Counted from the first letter of the stretch, positions 1-7,351 are shown. The stretch: 21,015 bases of DNA from Bacillota bacterium (GCA_023399035.1 JAEWQX010000040.1:1-21015), one strand, 5' to 3'. The notes: generated by a model from the letters alone, not told the origin. Made by a program: numbers and translations.

Positions 1-82
1 TTATTACACTTCCTGCAAGCCATACTAATGCTATCATAAGTCCCATAAGAACTAATTCTTTTGTACTTAATTTATTATCCAT
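1..82 (-). CDS. Start of a membrane protein, possibly an ECF transporter S component (partial)
   Basis: Only the first 27 codons lie in the window; the gene runs off the left edge. The ATG is preceded by an AGGGGG ribosome binding site about 8 bases upstream. The peptide begins with a short charged stretch (MDNKLSTKELV) and passes straight into a hydrophobic helix (LMGLMIALVWLAGSVI). This layout is common at the N-terminus of BioY-like and other ECF substrate-binding (S) proteins, but it is not specific to them. A good sigma-A promoter lies about 55 bases upstream. That it is a membrane protein is well supported; the family is a guess from a very short sequence. Confidence 0.45.
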   Translation of the reverse strand, partial: MDNKLSTKELVLMGLMIALVWLAGSVI

Positions 83-136
83 TGCTAATTCCCCCTACAG
101 TGATAGATGATAAAAATACAATTATTGCTTTGTTAC

Positions 137-165
137 ATTATAGAATTATATTTTTATATTATCAA
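137..165 (-). promoter_or_regulatory. Sigma-A-type promoter for the left-edge membrane gene
   Basis: On the minus strand a TTGATA -35 box (160-165) and a perfect TATAAT -10 box (137-142) are separated by exactly 17 bases. They lie upstream of the ATG at 82, giving a leader of about 50 bases. Confidence 0.6.
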
Positions 166-256
166 ATGTATGGGTACATTTTTCACTTCAATCTTGTGTG
201 ATTTAATATTACTTTATTAAAAAACAATGATATATTTCAATATATTATATATACTC

Positions 257-305
257 AAAACTAACAAATGAATATCTATGCATGCTATATCTTTATATTA
301 GTTTT
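257..305 (-). terminator. Weak hairpin after the MATE gene
   Basis: An 8-bp stem AAAACTAA / TTAGTTTT encloses a loop of about 33 bases just past the MATE stop codon. The U-tract is poor, so termination is only a possibility. Confidence 0.25.
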
Positions 306-310
306 ATATA

Positions 311-1501
311 TTAAATCAGCATTTTATCAAATTCTTTAAATTGACCTCTTATAAATAATAAAGCAGCAATTACAGATAATATTTCTGCAACAGGTTCTGC
401 ATATAAAACACCTTCTACACCAAAATATCTTGGAAGTATTATCATTAAAGGAATTATAAAAATGGTCTGTTTGCATAATGTAAGAATTATAGCTTTTTCT
501 GTTTTCCCTATTGCCTGAAAGAATATACATGTAACAAGTTCAAATCCTATAAAAATACATAGCATTAAAAATATCTTGAATGACTTTACTGCAAATTCGT
601 TATAAAGCACATCACCTGCTCCAAATATTCTAATTATATATTGTGGAAAAAACTGAAAACATATAAAACCAACAATAGACACTACACTTGCCATTTTTAC
701 AAGTACAAAATATACATCTTTTACTCTCTTATAATTTTTTGCTCCAAAATTATATCCAAGTACAGGCTGTCCTCCTACCGCTATTCCAATGACTATACCA
801 ATGAGAATATCATTAACTTTCATAACTATTCCAACTGCTGACTGAGTAATATCACTTCCATAAACAGACTGGGCACCAAATTGTGCAAGCATATTATTGC
901 TGACTATTACTATAAGTGTAACAGCTATCTGTGTTATAAATGTTGGTACTCCAAATATTATTATTGTTCGTGTAATTTTAAAATCTAATCTTAATAATTT
1001 CTTGTTAAACCTGATATTTTTAAATCGCCTTAAATAATTTAAGGATATAATGCATGATACTGTTTCTCCAATTAATGTTGCTATAGCAGCTCCTTCAACT
1101 CCCATGTGAAATCCAAATATAAATATGGGATCAAGTATAAAATTCAAAATTGTGCCAGTAAGAAGTGAAGTCATTCCATATCCTGGGCTCCCATCTGCTC
1201 GTATTATTGAACTTAAACCACATGCAACCATAGTAAATGGAATTGAAAAAATCACTATTTTCATATAATCAAATGCATATAAAAAATTTGTGCTTGTAGC
1301 TCCAAATTTCCATAAAAGTCTTTCTAAAAAAATATAACCAAAAATAAAAATTACAATTCCGCTTATTACAAGCATAGAAATTGCATTTCCAATTCCTCTT
1401 GCTCCTTCTTCTTTATTTTTTTCGCCTAATTTTATACTATAATATGCCGCTGCTCCATCACCAAATAAAAGAGCAACGCCCTGGGTAAATACAATCAGGA
1501 C
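311..1501 (-). pseudogene. MATE family efflux transporter, 5'-truncated at an IS200-like element
   Basis: The translation is a clear MATE multidrug/toxin exporter: many hydrophobic helices, the segment ALLFGDGAAAYYSIKLGEKN typical of helix 2, then a second half carrying GGQPVLGYNFGA and IFFQAIGKTEKA. Full MATE proteins are about 440-460 residues. Here about 395 remain and roughly 50-60 N-terminal residues, containing the first transmembrane helix, are gone. Homology begins directly after the terminal palindrome of the adjacent insertion sequence, and the only in-frame start (a GTG at 1502-1504) belongs to that palindrome, with an in-frame TAA just upstream. The missing 5' part is not found on the far side of the element either. 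No ribosome binding site serves the truncated frame, so it is probably not expressed as a working transporter. Confidence 0.8.
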
Positions 1502-1520
1502 CACCCGTTAAACGGGTGGT
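1500..1520 (-). repeat. Right-end subterminal palindrome of the IS200-like element
   Basis: A 10-bp perfect inverted repeat (ACCACCCGTT / AACGGGTGGT) around a single A. It marks the transposase 3' side of the element and abuts the MATE coding sequence directly. Confidence 0.8.
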
Positions 1521-1604
1521 TTGCTCTGCGCCTGTAAGGCTTTGTTACTGGCCGTGCTACTCGCACGTTGAAATGGTCTGCCGACCGCAAAACCTTTACC
1601 GGCT

Positions 1605-1629
1605 GCACCTAAAAGGTGCTTTATTTTTT
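1605..1629 (+). terminator. T-tailed hairpin facing the 3' end of tnpA
   Basis: GCACCT AAA AGGTGC is followed on the plus strand by a T-rich run (TTTATTTTTT). In this direction it would stop transcripts entering the element from the truncated MATE side before they read antisense through tnpA. It lies immediately next to the tnpA stop codon. Confidence 0.45.
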
Positions 1630-2094
1630 GCCTTTATTTACTGGCTCACCCGTAAACGGGTCGATATATTCCTTCAAACTCATTTGTTCGTAAGCTATAT
1701 CTTCCTGTATTTGATTTTTTATATACTCTTGTATTACCTTCTTATTTCTTCCTACTGTATCAACATAGTATCCCTTACACCAAAATTGCCTATTGCCATA
1801 CTTATACTTCATGTTTGCATGCCTATCAAAAATCATCAAAGAACTCTTACCTTTGAGGTATCCCATAAATTGAGCTACGCTCAATTTATGCGGTATACTT
1901 ACAAGCATATGTATGTGGTCAGGGCATGCATTGGCTTCTATAATCTCAACTCCTTTTCTTTCACATAATAATCTAAGTATTCTTCCTATATCAGCCTTTA
2001 TCTGTCCATATATAATTTGTCTCCTATATTTTGGTGCAAAAACTATGTGATATTTACAATTCCATTTGCTATGTGATAAACTATCAATGTCCAT
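1621..2094 (-). CDS. tnpA: IS200/IS605-family Y1 transposase TnpA
   Basis: This 157-residue protein has the usual length for TnpA of this family. It shows the HUH metal-binding motif as His60-Ile-His62 within CPDHIHML, and the nucleophilic tyrosine is expected to be Tyr124 within QEYIKNQ, followed by the conserved Gln128. The segment KYHIVFAPKYRR near residues 14-25 is a further family signature. TnpA cuts and rejoins single-stranded DNA at the hairpin ends of the element. The ATG follows an AAGGAGG ribosome binding site at 2107-2113 with a rather long 12-base spacing. A CCTCC sequence farther upstream (2158-2162, minus strand) could pair with that site, which would fit the known translational repression of IS200 transposases. 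The frame is intact, so the element may be active. Confidence 0.92.
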   Translation of the reverse strand: MDIDSLSHSKWNCKYHIVFAPKYRRQIIYGQIKADIGRILRLLCERKGVEIIEANACPDHIHMLVSIPHKLSVAQFMGYLKGKSSLMIFDRHANMKYKYGNRQFWCKGYYVDTVGRNKKVIQEYIKNQIQEDIAYEQMSLKEYIDPFTGEPVNKGKK

Positions 2095-2200
2095 TAACCG
2101 GACACACCTCCTTGTATTTTATAGTTTTGGTCGGCAAACCTACTATAATTTTACAATGGAGGTTTCTTTTTTTTCTACTCATAGCTAAAAGCTTTCCGGA

Positions 2201-2221
2201 ACCACAAGTCAAACTTGTGGT
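2201..2221 (-). repeat. Left-end subterminal palindrome of the IS200-like element
   Basis: A 9-bp stem ACCACAAGT / ACTTGTGGT encloses three bases. It sits on the 5' side of tnpA and shares its outer five bases with the right-end palindrome. Confidence 0.75.
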
Positions 2222-2229
2222 ATTCTTTA

Positions 2230-2268
2230 ATACAACAAAAAGCCCCTCGCCTTTAAAGGCAGAGAGGC
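2230..2268 (-). terminator. Rho-independent terminator of the NlpC/P60 hydrolase gene
   Basis: On the minus strand, GCCTCTC pairs with GAGGGGC, then after a bulged T an inner GCC/GGC pair closes a TTTAAA loop. A run of five T follows (2237-2241). It lies about 40 bases past the stop codon at 2307. Confidence 0.8.
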
Positions 2269-2306
2269 TGTGTATTCATATTCAACTTTAATTTTATTAT
2301 GTTAAA

Positions 2307-3605
2307 TTAAAGTATTCTTCTAGCCGCATAGAATTTGTATACAGATGAAACTTTTACAACATCTCCTGTTTGTGGAGCATGTATCATTTGTCCATTACCT
2401 ACATATATTCCAACGTGACCTGCATGTGGGAATACTAAATCACCTGGTTGAAGCTGATCTCGGCTTACAGGAACACCAACATTTATTTGTGAATATGTTG
2501 TTCTGCTTATATCAATTCCTACTGCATGATTATATACATATTGAGTAAATCCAGAACAGTCAAAGTTGTTTGGCCCTGTTGCCCCATAAACATATGCTTT
2601 TCCTAAATGCTTATAAGCTTCATTTAATACTGCTGACGCATTTCCTGATGCTGGAGGCGCTACTGTTGACGAACTGTTACTTGATGAAGATCCTCTATTC
2701 GGTTTGCTTGTGCTTGTATTAGCACTAGCAGCTGCTCTTGCTGCTGCTTCTCTTGCTGCTGCTTCTTCCTGCTGCTTTTTGTTGCTGTATGCAGTCTTAG
2801 CTTTTTCTATCATATCATTAACTTCATTTTTAACTATTTCACTCTTAAGCTGATTATCTCTTATGTTTCTTAATTGATCGATAGCTGATTGAAGTTCTGA
2901 AGACGTACTGTTAGAGTTGTTTATCACATTGAATTGTGATTGTACAACTTCTCTTTCTACTTGTGATAAATATTCAGAGTCAAATTTGCTCTTTTCTTGT
3001 TGTGCTTCATTAATAAGAACTTCTTGTTCTTTTTTCTTTCCATCTAATTCACTTAAGCTTGTTTGTACTTCCTTATTAAGTGTATCGATTTCATTTTTCT
3101 TATCTTCTAGTGATTTTATTTTAGTATCTAATTCTTCCTTTTTATCTGTTAATTCTTCAATGGCTTTCTTATCTTTTCCTATAATTTGAGAAACAGCTTG
3201 AAGTCTAGTAAAGAAATCTCCTGTCGAATCAGATTCTAATAAAAATTTTAAGTAGCTGAATTCTAAGTCACCAGACTTGTACATTCCACTAACTCTTTCT
3301 CCTAAAGCTAAGTCTAAATCATTAACTTCTTTTTTACATTGTTCAATTTCTTTTGTAGTGTTATCAATTACATTATTTATGTTAGTTATTTCTTTTCTAT
3401 TTTTTTCCACCGTTACTTGTAGCGGTTCTATCTGTTCATTTAAATCATATATTTTATCTTGAATATCTGCTATTTTCGCTTCTATTTCTGCATATTTATT
3501 TCTAGTTTCATTAAGCTTACTGTTATCTGGTGTTGCATATGCTGGTATAGTGCTACCTATAACTACAACTGTTGCTAGCATAAGTGCCAGAATCTTTTTT
3601 TTCAT
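2307..3605 (-). CDS. Secreted peptidoglycan hydrolase with coiled coil and NlpC/P60 domain
   Basis: This 432-residue protein begins with a signal peptide (basic MKKK, hydrophobic core, cleavage likely after IPAYA near residue 25). Residues about 30-270 form a long charged coiled coil like that of CwlO and PcsB. A low-complexity linker rich in Ala, Ser and Asn follows (about 275-320). The C-terminal NlpC/P60 domain (about 325-432) keeps the expected catalytic residues: Cys350 in NFDCSGF, His397 in GHVGIYVG and His409 in MIHAP. Such enzymes cut the gamma-D-Glu to diamino-acid bond of the peptide stem in cell-wall growth or separation. In CwlO and PcsB the coiled coil couples the enzyme to the FtsEX ABC complex; whether that holds here is inference. 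The start has a G-rich ribosome binding site and its own promoter and terminator, so it is a single-gene unit. Confidence 0.92.
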   Translation of the reverse strand: MKKKILALMLATVVVIGSTIPAYATPDNSKLNETRNKYAEIEAKIADIQDKIYDLNEQIEPLQVTVEKNRKEITNINNVIDNTTKEIEQCKKEVNDLDLALGERVSGMYKSGDLEFSYLKFLLESDSTGDFFTRLQAVSQIIGKDKKAIEELTDKKEELDTKIKSLEDKKNEIDTLNKEVQTSLSELDGKKKEQEVLINEAQQEKSKFDSEYLSQVEREVVQSQFNVINNSNSTSSELQSAIDQLRNIRDNQLKSEIVKNEVNDMIEKAKTAYSNKKQQEEAAAREAAARAAASANTSTSKPNRGSSSSNSSSTVAPPASGNASAVLNEAYKHLGKAYVYGATGPNNFDCSGFTQYVYNHAVGIDISRTTYSQINVGVPVSRDQLQPGDLVFPHAGHVGIYVGNGQMIHAPQTGDVVKVSSVYKFYAARRIL

Positions 3606-3661
3606 TAATCTTCGGTCCCCCCTTGAACCTTCCCTCCCTTATTTACGTATTATCTTACATT

Positions 3662-3690
3662 ATTATAACACTTTCAATAAATATGGACAA
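3662..3690 (-). promoter_or_regulatory. Promoter of the NlpC/P60 hydrolase gene
   Basis: On the minus strand TTGTCC (3685-3690) and TATAAT (3662-3667) are separated by 17 bases. They lie about 55 bases upstream of the ATG at 3605. The stretch from here to the tRNA-Pro promoter (3691-3855) shows nothing else I can name. Confidence 0.6.
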
Positions 3691-3855
3691 CAGCATTACC
3701 CTGCGAGAAATTAAGTTATTTTAAGGATATCTAAAATTCTTCCCATTTCCCCCTGTATACTAGCTTATTCTCACAAATAGTCATTTCAACTCATTTTGAG
3801 GCTAAAAATAACGATTATAACTTTAATTTCTTATACAATAAAACATCATATACTA

Positions 3856-3884
3856 TTGACATGCACTTAATATCAATATATAAT
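3856..3884 (+). promoter_or_regulatory. Consensus sigma-A promoter of tRNA-Pro
   Basis: A perfect TTGACA (3856-3861) and a perfect TATAAT (3879-3884) with an optimal 17-base spacer. The mature tRNA begins 12 bases after the -10 box. Confidence 0.85.
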
Positions 3885-3896
3885 GTTATTTGTCAT

Positions 3897-3972
3897 CGGG
3901 GTGTGGCGCAGATGGGAGCGCGCGTGCTTTGGGAGCATGAGGTCGCAGGTTCGATCCCTGTCACCCCGACCA
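3897..3972 (+). tRNA. tRNA-Pro (anticodon TGG)
   Basis: A 76-base cloverleaf with encoded CCA. The acceptor stem CGGGGTG pairs with CACCCCG, followed by discriminator A. The anticodon stem CGTGC/GCATG closes the loop TTTGGGA with anticodon TGG. The T arm carries GGTTCGATCC. The UGG anticodon reads proline CCN codons. It is a single-tRNA transcription unit between its own promoter and terminator. Confidence 0.95.
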
Positions 3973-3980
3973 TGAAATAA

Positions 3981-4011
3981 AACTTAAGGATATTTCCTTA
4001 AGTTTTTTTAT
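3981..4011 (+). terminator. Terminator of tRNA-Pro
   Basis: A perfect 10-bp stem AACTTAAGGA / TCCTTAAGTT with a TATT loop, followed by a run of T. Confidence 0.85.
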
Positions 4012-4065
4012 TATATATTTATTTCTATCAGACTCATAAGTCGAAATACGGGACAGGAGGATAAT

Positions 4066-4710
4066 ATGCTTAAAAATATAAAAGGTGCTATTTTTGATTT
4101 GGATGGTACTCTTGTTGATTCTATGTGGGTATGGCGTCAAATAGATGTTGATTATTTGAAATCAAAAGGCCATTCACTACCTGAAAACTTAAATTCAGAA
4201 ATATGTCATTTAAGCTTTACTCAGACTGCAAATTATTTTAAGAAAAGATTCAACCTTTCAGATTCAATAGAGACCATTTTAGATGACTGGCACAACATGG
4301 CTTATAATCATTACTCAAAAAATGTAAAATTAAAAGATGGCGTTAAAGAATTTTTAGATAAATTAAAAAATAACAATGTAAAAATAGCTTTAGCTACAAG
4401 TAATTCAGTTCCTCTTCTTGAGGCATGTTTAAAAAATAATGGAATATATGATTATTTTGATGCAATAACAACTACAGATGAAGTTCCAAACGGAAAGAAC
4501 TGCCCTGATGTTTATCTTCTTGCAGCAGAAAAAATTAATATAAATCCATCTGACTGTATAGTATTTGAAGATATTCTTGCTGCAATAAATGGAGCAAAAG
4601 CCGCTAACATGACTGTTGTGGCAGTACATGATGAACATTCATCAAATGAACTGGATGAAATTATAAAGGCTTCTGATAAATATATAAATTCTTACTTTGA
4701 ATTAATATAA
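4066..4710 (+). CDS. HAD-superfamily phosphatase, beta-phosphoglucomutase-like
   Basis: This 214-residue protein has all four haloacid-dehalogenase motifs: Asp11-x-Asp13 in FDLDGTLVDS (nucleophile and acid/base), Ser/Thr in ALATSNS, a Lys in PNGKNCPDVY, and the acidic pair in VFEDILAAI. The helical cap between motif I and motif II (about residues 16-85) and the PNGK...P(D)xY arrangement place it with the beta-PGM/phosphatase subfamily. Members dephosphorylate small sugar phosphates or related metabolites, or isomerise hexose 1-phosphates; the substrate cannot be read from sequence. The ATG follows a strong AGGAGG about 6 bases upstream. It stands alone between the tRNA-Pro terminator and its own strong hairpin terminator. 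Confidence 0.88.
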   Translation: MLKNIKGAIFDLDGTLVDSMWVWRQIDVDYLKSKGHSLPENLNSEICHLSFTQTANYFKKRFNLSDSIETILDDWHNMAYNHYSKNVKLKDGVKEFLDKLKNNNVKIALATSNSVPLLEACLKNNGIYDYFDAITTTDEVPNGKNCPDVYLLAAEKININPSDCIVFEDILAAINGAKAANMTVVAVHDEHSSNELDEIIKASDKYINSYFELI

Positions 4711-4713
4711 ATA

Positions 4714-4750
4714 AATAGTCCTGATGAACTGCATAATCATCAGGACTATT
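4714..4750. terminator. Bidirectional terminator between the HAD gene and the prolyl isomerase gene
   Basis: A perfect 14-bp stem AATAGTCCTGATGA / TCATCAGGACTATT with a 9-base loop lies between two convergent genes. It is followed by TTATATTATAT on the plus strand and by AT-rich sequence on the minus strand. Confidence 0.8.
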
Positions 4751-4797
4751 TTATATTATATGAAGCTATGATTTAATAACACATATAGCTTGGAAAA

Positions 4798-5541
4798 TTA
4801 TTTTCTTTCTACACCATATTTTCCTTCTAATTGTTGTAATAAATCTTCATATTTCTTGTGTTGTGCTTTCTTTAATAATTCATTTACAACACTATTCTTA
4901 ACTTCTTCAAAACTCTTAACAGAACCTTCATTTTTTGAATCAACAACTATTAAGTGGTAACCAAATTGAGTCTTAACAGGTTCGCTTATAGCTCCTATTT
5001 CAGCATCAAATGATGCTTTTTCAAATTCAGGAACCATCATTCCTTTTGAGAATTCACCTAAGTTTCCACCTTGTTCTTTAGATGGACAGCTAGAGTATTT
5101 CATTGCAGCATCTGCGAAAGATAACCCATTATTGATTTCTTCTCTAACTTTGTTAGCTTCTTCTTCAGTAGATACTAATATATGTCTTGCTGAAACTGTT
5201 GGAGGAACTGAGAAAGCATCCTTGTTTTCATCATAGTATTTCTTAGCATCTTCTTCAGTAACAGTAACATCTCCTAATGCCTTATTCATAGCCATAGAAG
5301 TTAATATTTCTTTAGTTACACTTTCAAGTGCTTCCTTAAATTCTTCAGTTTTATCTAATTCCATTTCTTTACCAAATTTATTGAATAATTCAAATGAAAT
5401 TAATTGTTCAAGTAAATTCTTCTTTGCTCCTTCTGAAGCGAAAGCTGCTCTTTGTTGTTCTGGATATCTAGAAATTAATGCATTTAAATCTTTTTCTGTT
5501 ATTTCATTTCCTGCAGCAATAGCTAATACTTTATTTTCCAT
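4798..5541 (-). CDS. Parvulin-type peptidyl-prolyl isomerase, apparently cytosolic
   Basis: This 247-residue protein has a helical N-terminal chaperone-like region (about 1-95, SurA/PrsA type), a central parvulin domain (about 113-202) and a helical C-terminal tail. The parvulin signatures are visible: ARHILV near residue 120, GGNLGEF at 158-164 and FGYHLI at 193-198. It would catalyse cis-trans isomerisation of prolyl bonds and may act as a folding chaperone. Unlike PrsA, it has no signal peptide or lipobox: it begins MENKVLAIAAGNEITEKDL, so it probably works in the cytoplasm. The start codon has an AAGGAG site 7 bases upstream. It is a monocistronic unit with its own promoter. Confidence 0.9.
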   Translation of the reverse strand: MENKVLAIAAGNEITEKDLNALISRYPEQQRAAFASEGAKKNLLEQLISFELFNKFGKEMELDKTEEFKEALESVTKEILTSMAMNKALGDVTVTEEDAKKYYDENKDAFSVPPTVSARHILVSTEEEANKVREEINNGLSFADAAMKYSSCPSKEQGGNLGEFSKGMMVPEFEKASFDAEIGAISEPVKTQFGYHLIVVDSKNEGSVKSFEEVKNSVVNELLKKAQHKKYEDLLQQLEGKYGVERK

Positions 5542-5583
5542 TTTTCGTCTCCTTTTTACTATATAATTTATTCATGCCTTTCT

Positions 5584-5612
5584 ATTTTAACAGTATATGG
5601 CGATAGTAACAA
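5584..5612 (-). promoter_or_regulatory. Promoter of the prolyl isomerase gene
   Basis: On the minus strand TTGTTA (5607-5612) and TAAAAT (5584-5589) with a 17-base spacer, plus a TG just before the -10 box (extended -10). Confidence 0.55.
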
Positions 5613-5693
5613 TAAAATTTAATTTATTATTATTCTTTGTCTAATTAATACATAATATTCCTACATGGTGCTATAATAAATTGAGGTGATTTC

Positions 5694-6371
5694 ATGTCTG
5701 AAATATTAAAAAATGATTGGAAAAATTATTTATCTTCCGAATTCGAAAAAGACTATTACAAGAATTTAAGAAGTTTCTTAAAAAATGAATACAATTCTAC
5801 AGTAATATATCCTAACATGCACGATATATTTAATGCTCTGCATTTCACTTCATATGCAGATACAAAGGTAGTAATATTAGGCCAGGATCCTTATCACGGT
5901 CCAAATCAAGCCCATGGTTTAAGTTTTTCTGTCAATCCTGGAGTAAAAACCCCACCATCTTTATTAAATATATATAAAGAGCTACATAGCGATTTAAACT
6001 GCTACATACCTAATAACGGTTATTTAAAGAAATGGGCTGACCAGGGAGTCTTATTATTAAATACAGTACTTACAGTACGTGCAGGAGAAGCAAATTCCCA
6101 TAAAAATAAAGGATGGGAGGAGTTCACTACTCAAGTAATAAAGGCTCTTAATAAAAAAGAAACTCCTGTTGTATTCATATTGTGGGGAAATAACGCAATA
6201 TCAAAGGAAAGTCTGATAACTAACCCAAAACATTTCATAATAAAGTCAGTTCATCCAAGTCCACTTTCTGCCTCAAGAGGTTTCTTCGGAAGCAGACCTT
6301 TTTCAAAAACAAATGAATTTCTTATTTCGACTAACCAAAAACCTATAGATTGGCAGATAGAAAATATTTAA
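5694..6371 (+). CDS. ung: Uracil-DNA glycosylase (family 1)
   Basis: This 225-residue protein has the normal family-1 UDG length and all key motifs. GQDPYHG at 63-69 carries the catalytic Asp65, which activates water. GLSFSV follows, then LLLNTVLTVRAGEANSH (about 120-136), and finally HPSPLSA at 187-193 with the conserved His and the DNA-intercalating loop. It removes uracil from DNA, produced by cytosine deamination or dUTP misincorporation, to start base-excision repair. The ATG follows a TTGAGGTGATTTC stretch containing GAGGTGA. A TGCTATAAT extended -10 box lies about 20 bases upstream. It is transcribed divergently from the prolyl isomerase gene. Confidence 0.96.
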   Translation: MSEILKNDWKNYLSSEFEKDYYKNLRSFLKNEYNSTVIYPNMHDIFNALHFTSYADTKVVILGQDPYHGPNQAHGLSFSVNPGVKTPPSLLNIYKELHSDLNCYIPNNGYLKKWADQGVLLLNTVLTVRAGEANSHKNKGWEEFTTQVIKALNKKETPVVFILWGNNAISKESLITNPKHFIIKSVHPSPLSASRGFFGSRPFSKTNEFLISTNQKPIDWQIENI

Positions 6372-6380
6372 ACACAGAAA

Positions 6381-6451
6381 AGCTATCTCAATATATAATA
6401 AATAAAACGTTATAAACTGTTTTATATCTTCTTAATTTGAGATAGCCTTTT
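6381..6451. terminator. Long-loop hairpin between ung and the 63-residue ORF
   Basis: Stem GCTATCTCAA / TTGAGATAGC (10 bp) encloses about 46 bases that contain a smaller hairpin (ATAAAAC / GTTTTAT). CTTTTCT follows on the plus strand. It lies between convergent genes. Confidence 0.6.
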
Positions 6452-6477
6452 CTATCCAATTCTCCTCGGCATTAACC

Positions 6478-6669
6478 TTACATCTTCAACTGTTCAACAT
6501 TTATTAATCCGTAATTTTTCAGAATATCAAGCGTATCTGTATCTATATACTGATCCTGCTCCTTTTCTTCATCATATTTGTTCCTCTCATTTAGAAACTC
6601 CTCAATCTTATCCACAACAATACATCCAGTTACCATGACTATAAATGAAACAGCTATAAATTTCAACAT
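6478..6669 (-). CDS. Small membrane-anchored protein of unknown function
   Basis: A 63-residue product with one N-terminal hydrophobic segment (FIAVSFIVMVTGCIVV, about residues 4-19) and a very charged tail rich in Glu, Asp and Lys. The ATG has a TGAGGA ribosome binding site about 6 bases upstream. The Cys16 within the hydrophobic segment is not in a convincing lipobox. The predicted product would be anchored by its N-terminus with an acidic, soluble C-terminal part. I do not recognise the family. Proper start signals and a shared terminator argue that it is real. Confidence 0.55.
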   Translation of the reverse strand: MLKFIAVSFIVMVTGCIVVDKIEEFLNERNKYDEEKEQDQYIDTDTLDILKNYGLINVEQLKM

Positions 6670-6854
6670 GATGTTTCCTCACATAATTTATATCTCATAT
6701 TAATATATGAACTATTTATCTAAAAAACACTCTTTTTACATATTCCTTAAAATTTTTAATCGTTCTTTATGTCATATAGAATATTAATCTAAACTTTTAT
6801 ATAATGTTAGTATATTTCTGCTAAAAATGCATAATGTACTACTATTATATTTTT

Positions 6855-6871
6855 CTAGATATATTATCTAG
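6855..6871. repeat. Palindrome upstream of the 136-residue gene
   Basis: A perfect inverted repeat CTAGATA / TATCTAG around three bases, 20 bases before the ribosome binding site. It could be an operator or a short leader hairpin. Confidence 0.35.
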
Positions 6872-6906
6872 TAGTCCATTTCATACGATTGAGGAGGTTA
6901 ATATTA

Positions 6907-7317
6907 ATGGAATATAAATTCAAGTACAACAATAAAGAATACATATTAAACAATGACAACTGCGAAGGTATATTTTTTGAAAATGATGAAAAAATTGAAG
7001 GCATAACTGTAGATACTATTTTAAACGCTTTAAATGAAGGTGAAGAAGTTTCATTTACAAATGAATATTACTCTGGAAAATGTTCATGTGATAATCAAGA
7101 AAAAATCGGGAAATACTACCGTTATCTTGAATACCACTTTTATATTTACACAAAAGATAATCAATATGTTATAAACACAATCTGTAGAGACTATGAAAAT
7201 ACATCTTTCAATAAACTTTACAGCACTGGCAAGGTTGATAAAAGCTACATAGTTAACGTGACTGTTTGTCCTGATTGCGGAACATATTCCATAGAAATAG
7301 ACGAATGTGAGGTTTAA
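6907..7317 (+). CDS. Conserved clostridial protein with Cys pairs (DUF3785-like)
   Basis: A 136-residue soluble acidic protein. The ATG at 6907 is chosen because AGGAGG (6892-6897) lies 9 bases upstream; the longer frame would start at a TTG inside that site. It has two cysteine pairs, CSC near residue 59 and CPDCG near residue 123, plus LEYHFYIYTKDN and ENTSFNKLY blocks. The spaced Cys pairs could bind one metal ion. The sequence resembles, from memory, the clostridial DUF3785 family, whose function is unknown. No neighbouring gene suggests a role. Confidence 0.7.
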   Translation: MEYKFKYNNKEYILNNDNCEGIFFENDEKIEGITVDTILNALNEGEEVSFTNEYYSGKCSCDNQEKIGKYYRYLEYHFYIYTKDNQYVINTICRDYENTSFNKLYSTGKVDKSYIVNVTVCPDCGTYSIEIDECEV

Positions 7318-7351
7318 TATAACTTCACATAATAATTCGTGCTAATATAAA

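Larger units (their letters stand above)
1500..2221 (-). mobile_element. IS200-like insertion sequence (IS200/IS605 family, tnpA only)
   Basis: This element of about 720 bp carries one Y1 transposase gene and no tnpB. It is bounded by imperfect palindromes with matching heads: 1500-1520 (right end) and 2201-2221 (left end), both of the form ACCAC...GTGGT. Subterminal hairpins instead of terminal inverted repeats, and no target duplication, are the hallmark of this family, which moves as single-stranded DNA. True cleavage points normally lie a few bases outside the hairpins, so the outer boundaries are uncertain by about 20 bases. The right end touches a truncated MATE gene; the left end lies about 20 bases beyond the terminator hairpin of the NlpC/P60 gene. 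IS1469 of C. perfringens is a known clostridial example of this kind; I have not compared the sequences. Confidence 0.85.

Noticed and set aside
1516..1968. Plus-strand open frame of 150 codons across the insertion sequence
   Set aside because: It is antisense to the intact tnpA gene, has no ribosome binding site and its translation resembles no protein; it is a shadow frame.
1500..2221. IStron (group I intron plus IS605-type transposase)
   Set aside because: The non-coding parts are only about 115-125 bases each, too short for a group I intron core, and there is no tnpB.
2222..2306. Missing 5' end of the MATE gene on the far side of the element
   Set aside because: This stretch is the terminator and 3' UTR of the NlpC/P60 gene; none of its frames gives MATE-like sequence.
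2345..3462. Several plus-strand frames (2345-2548, 2917-3189, 3277-3462)
   Set aside because: All lie antisense to the NlpC/P60 gene, mirror its coiled-coil codons and lack start signals.
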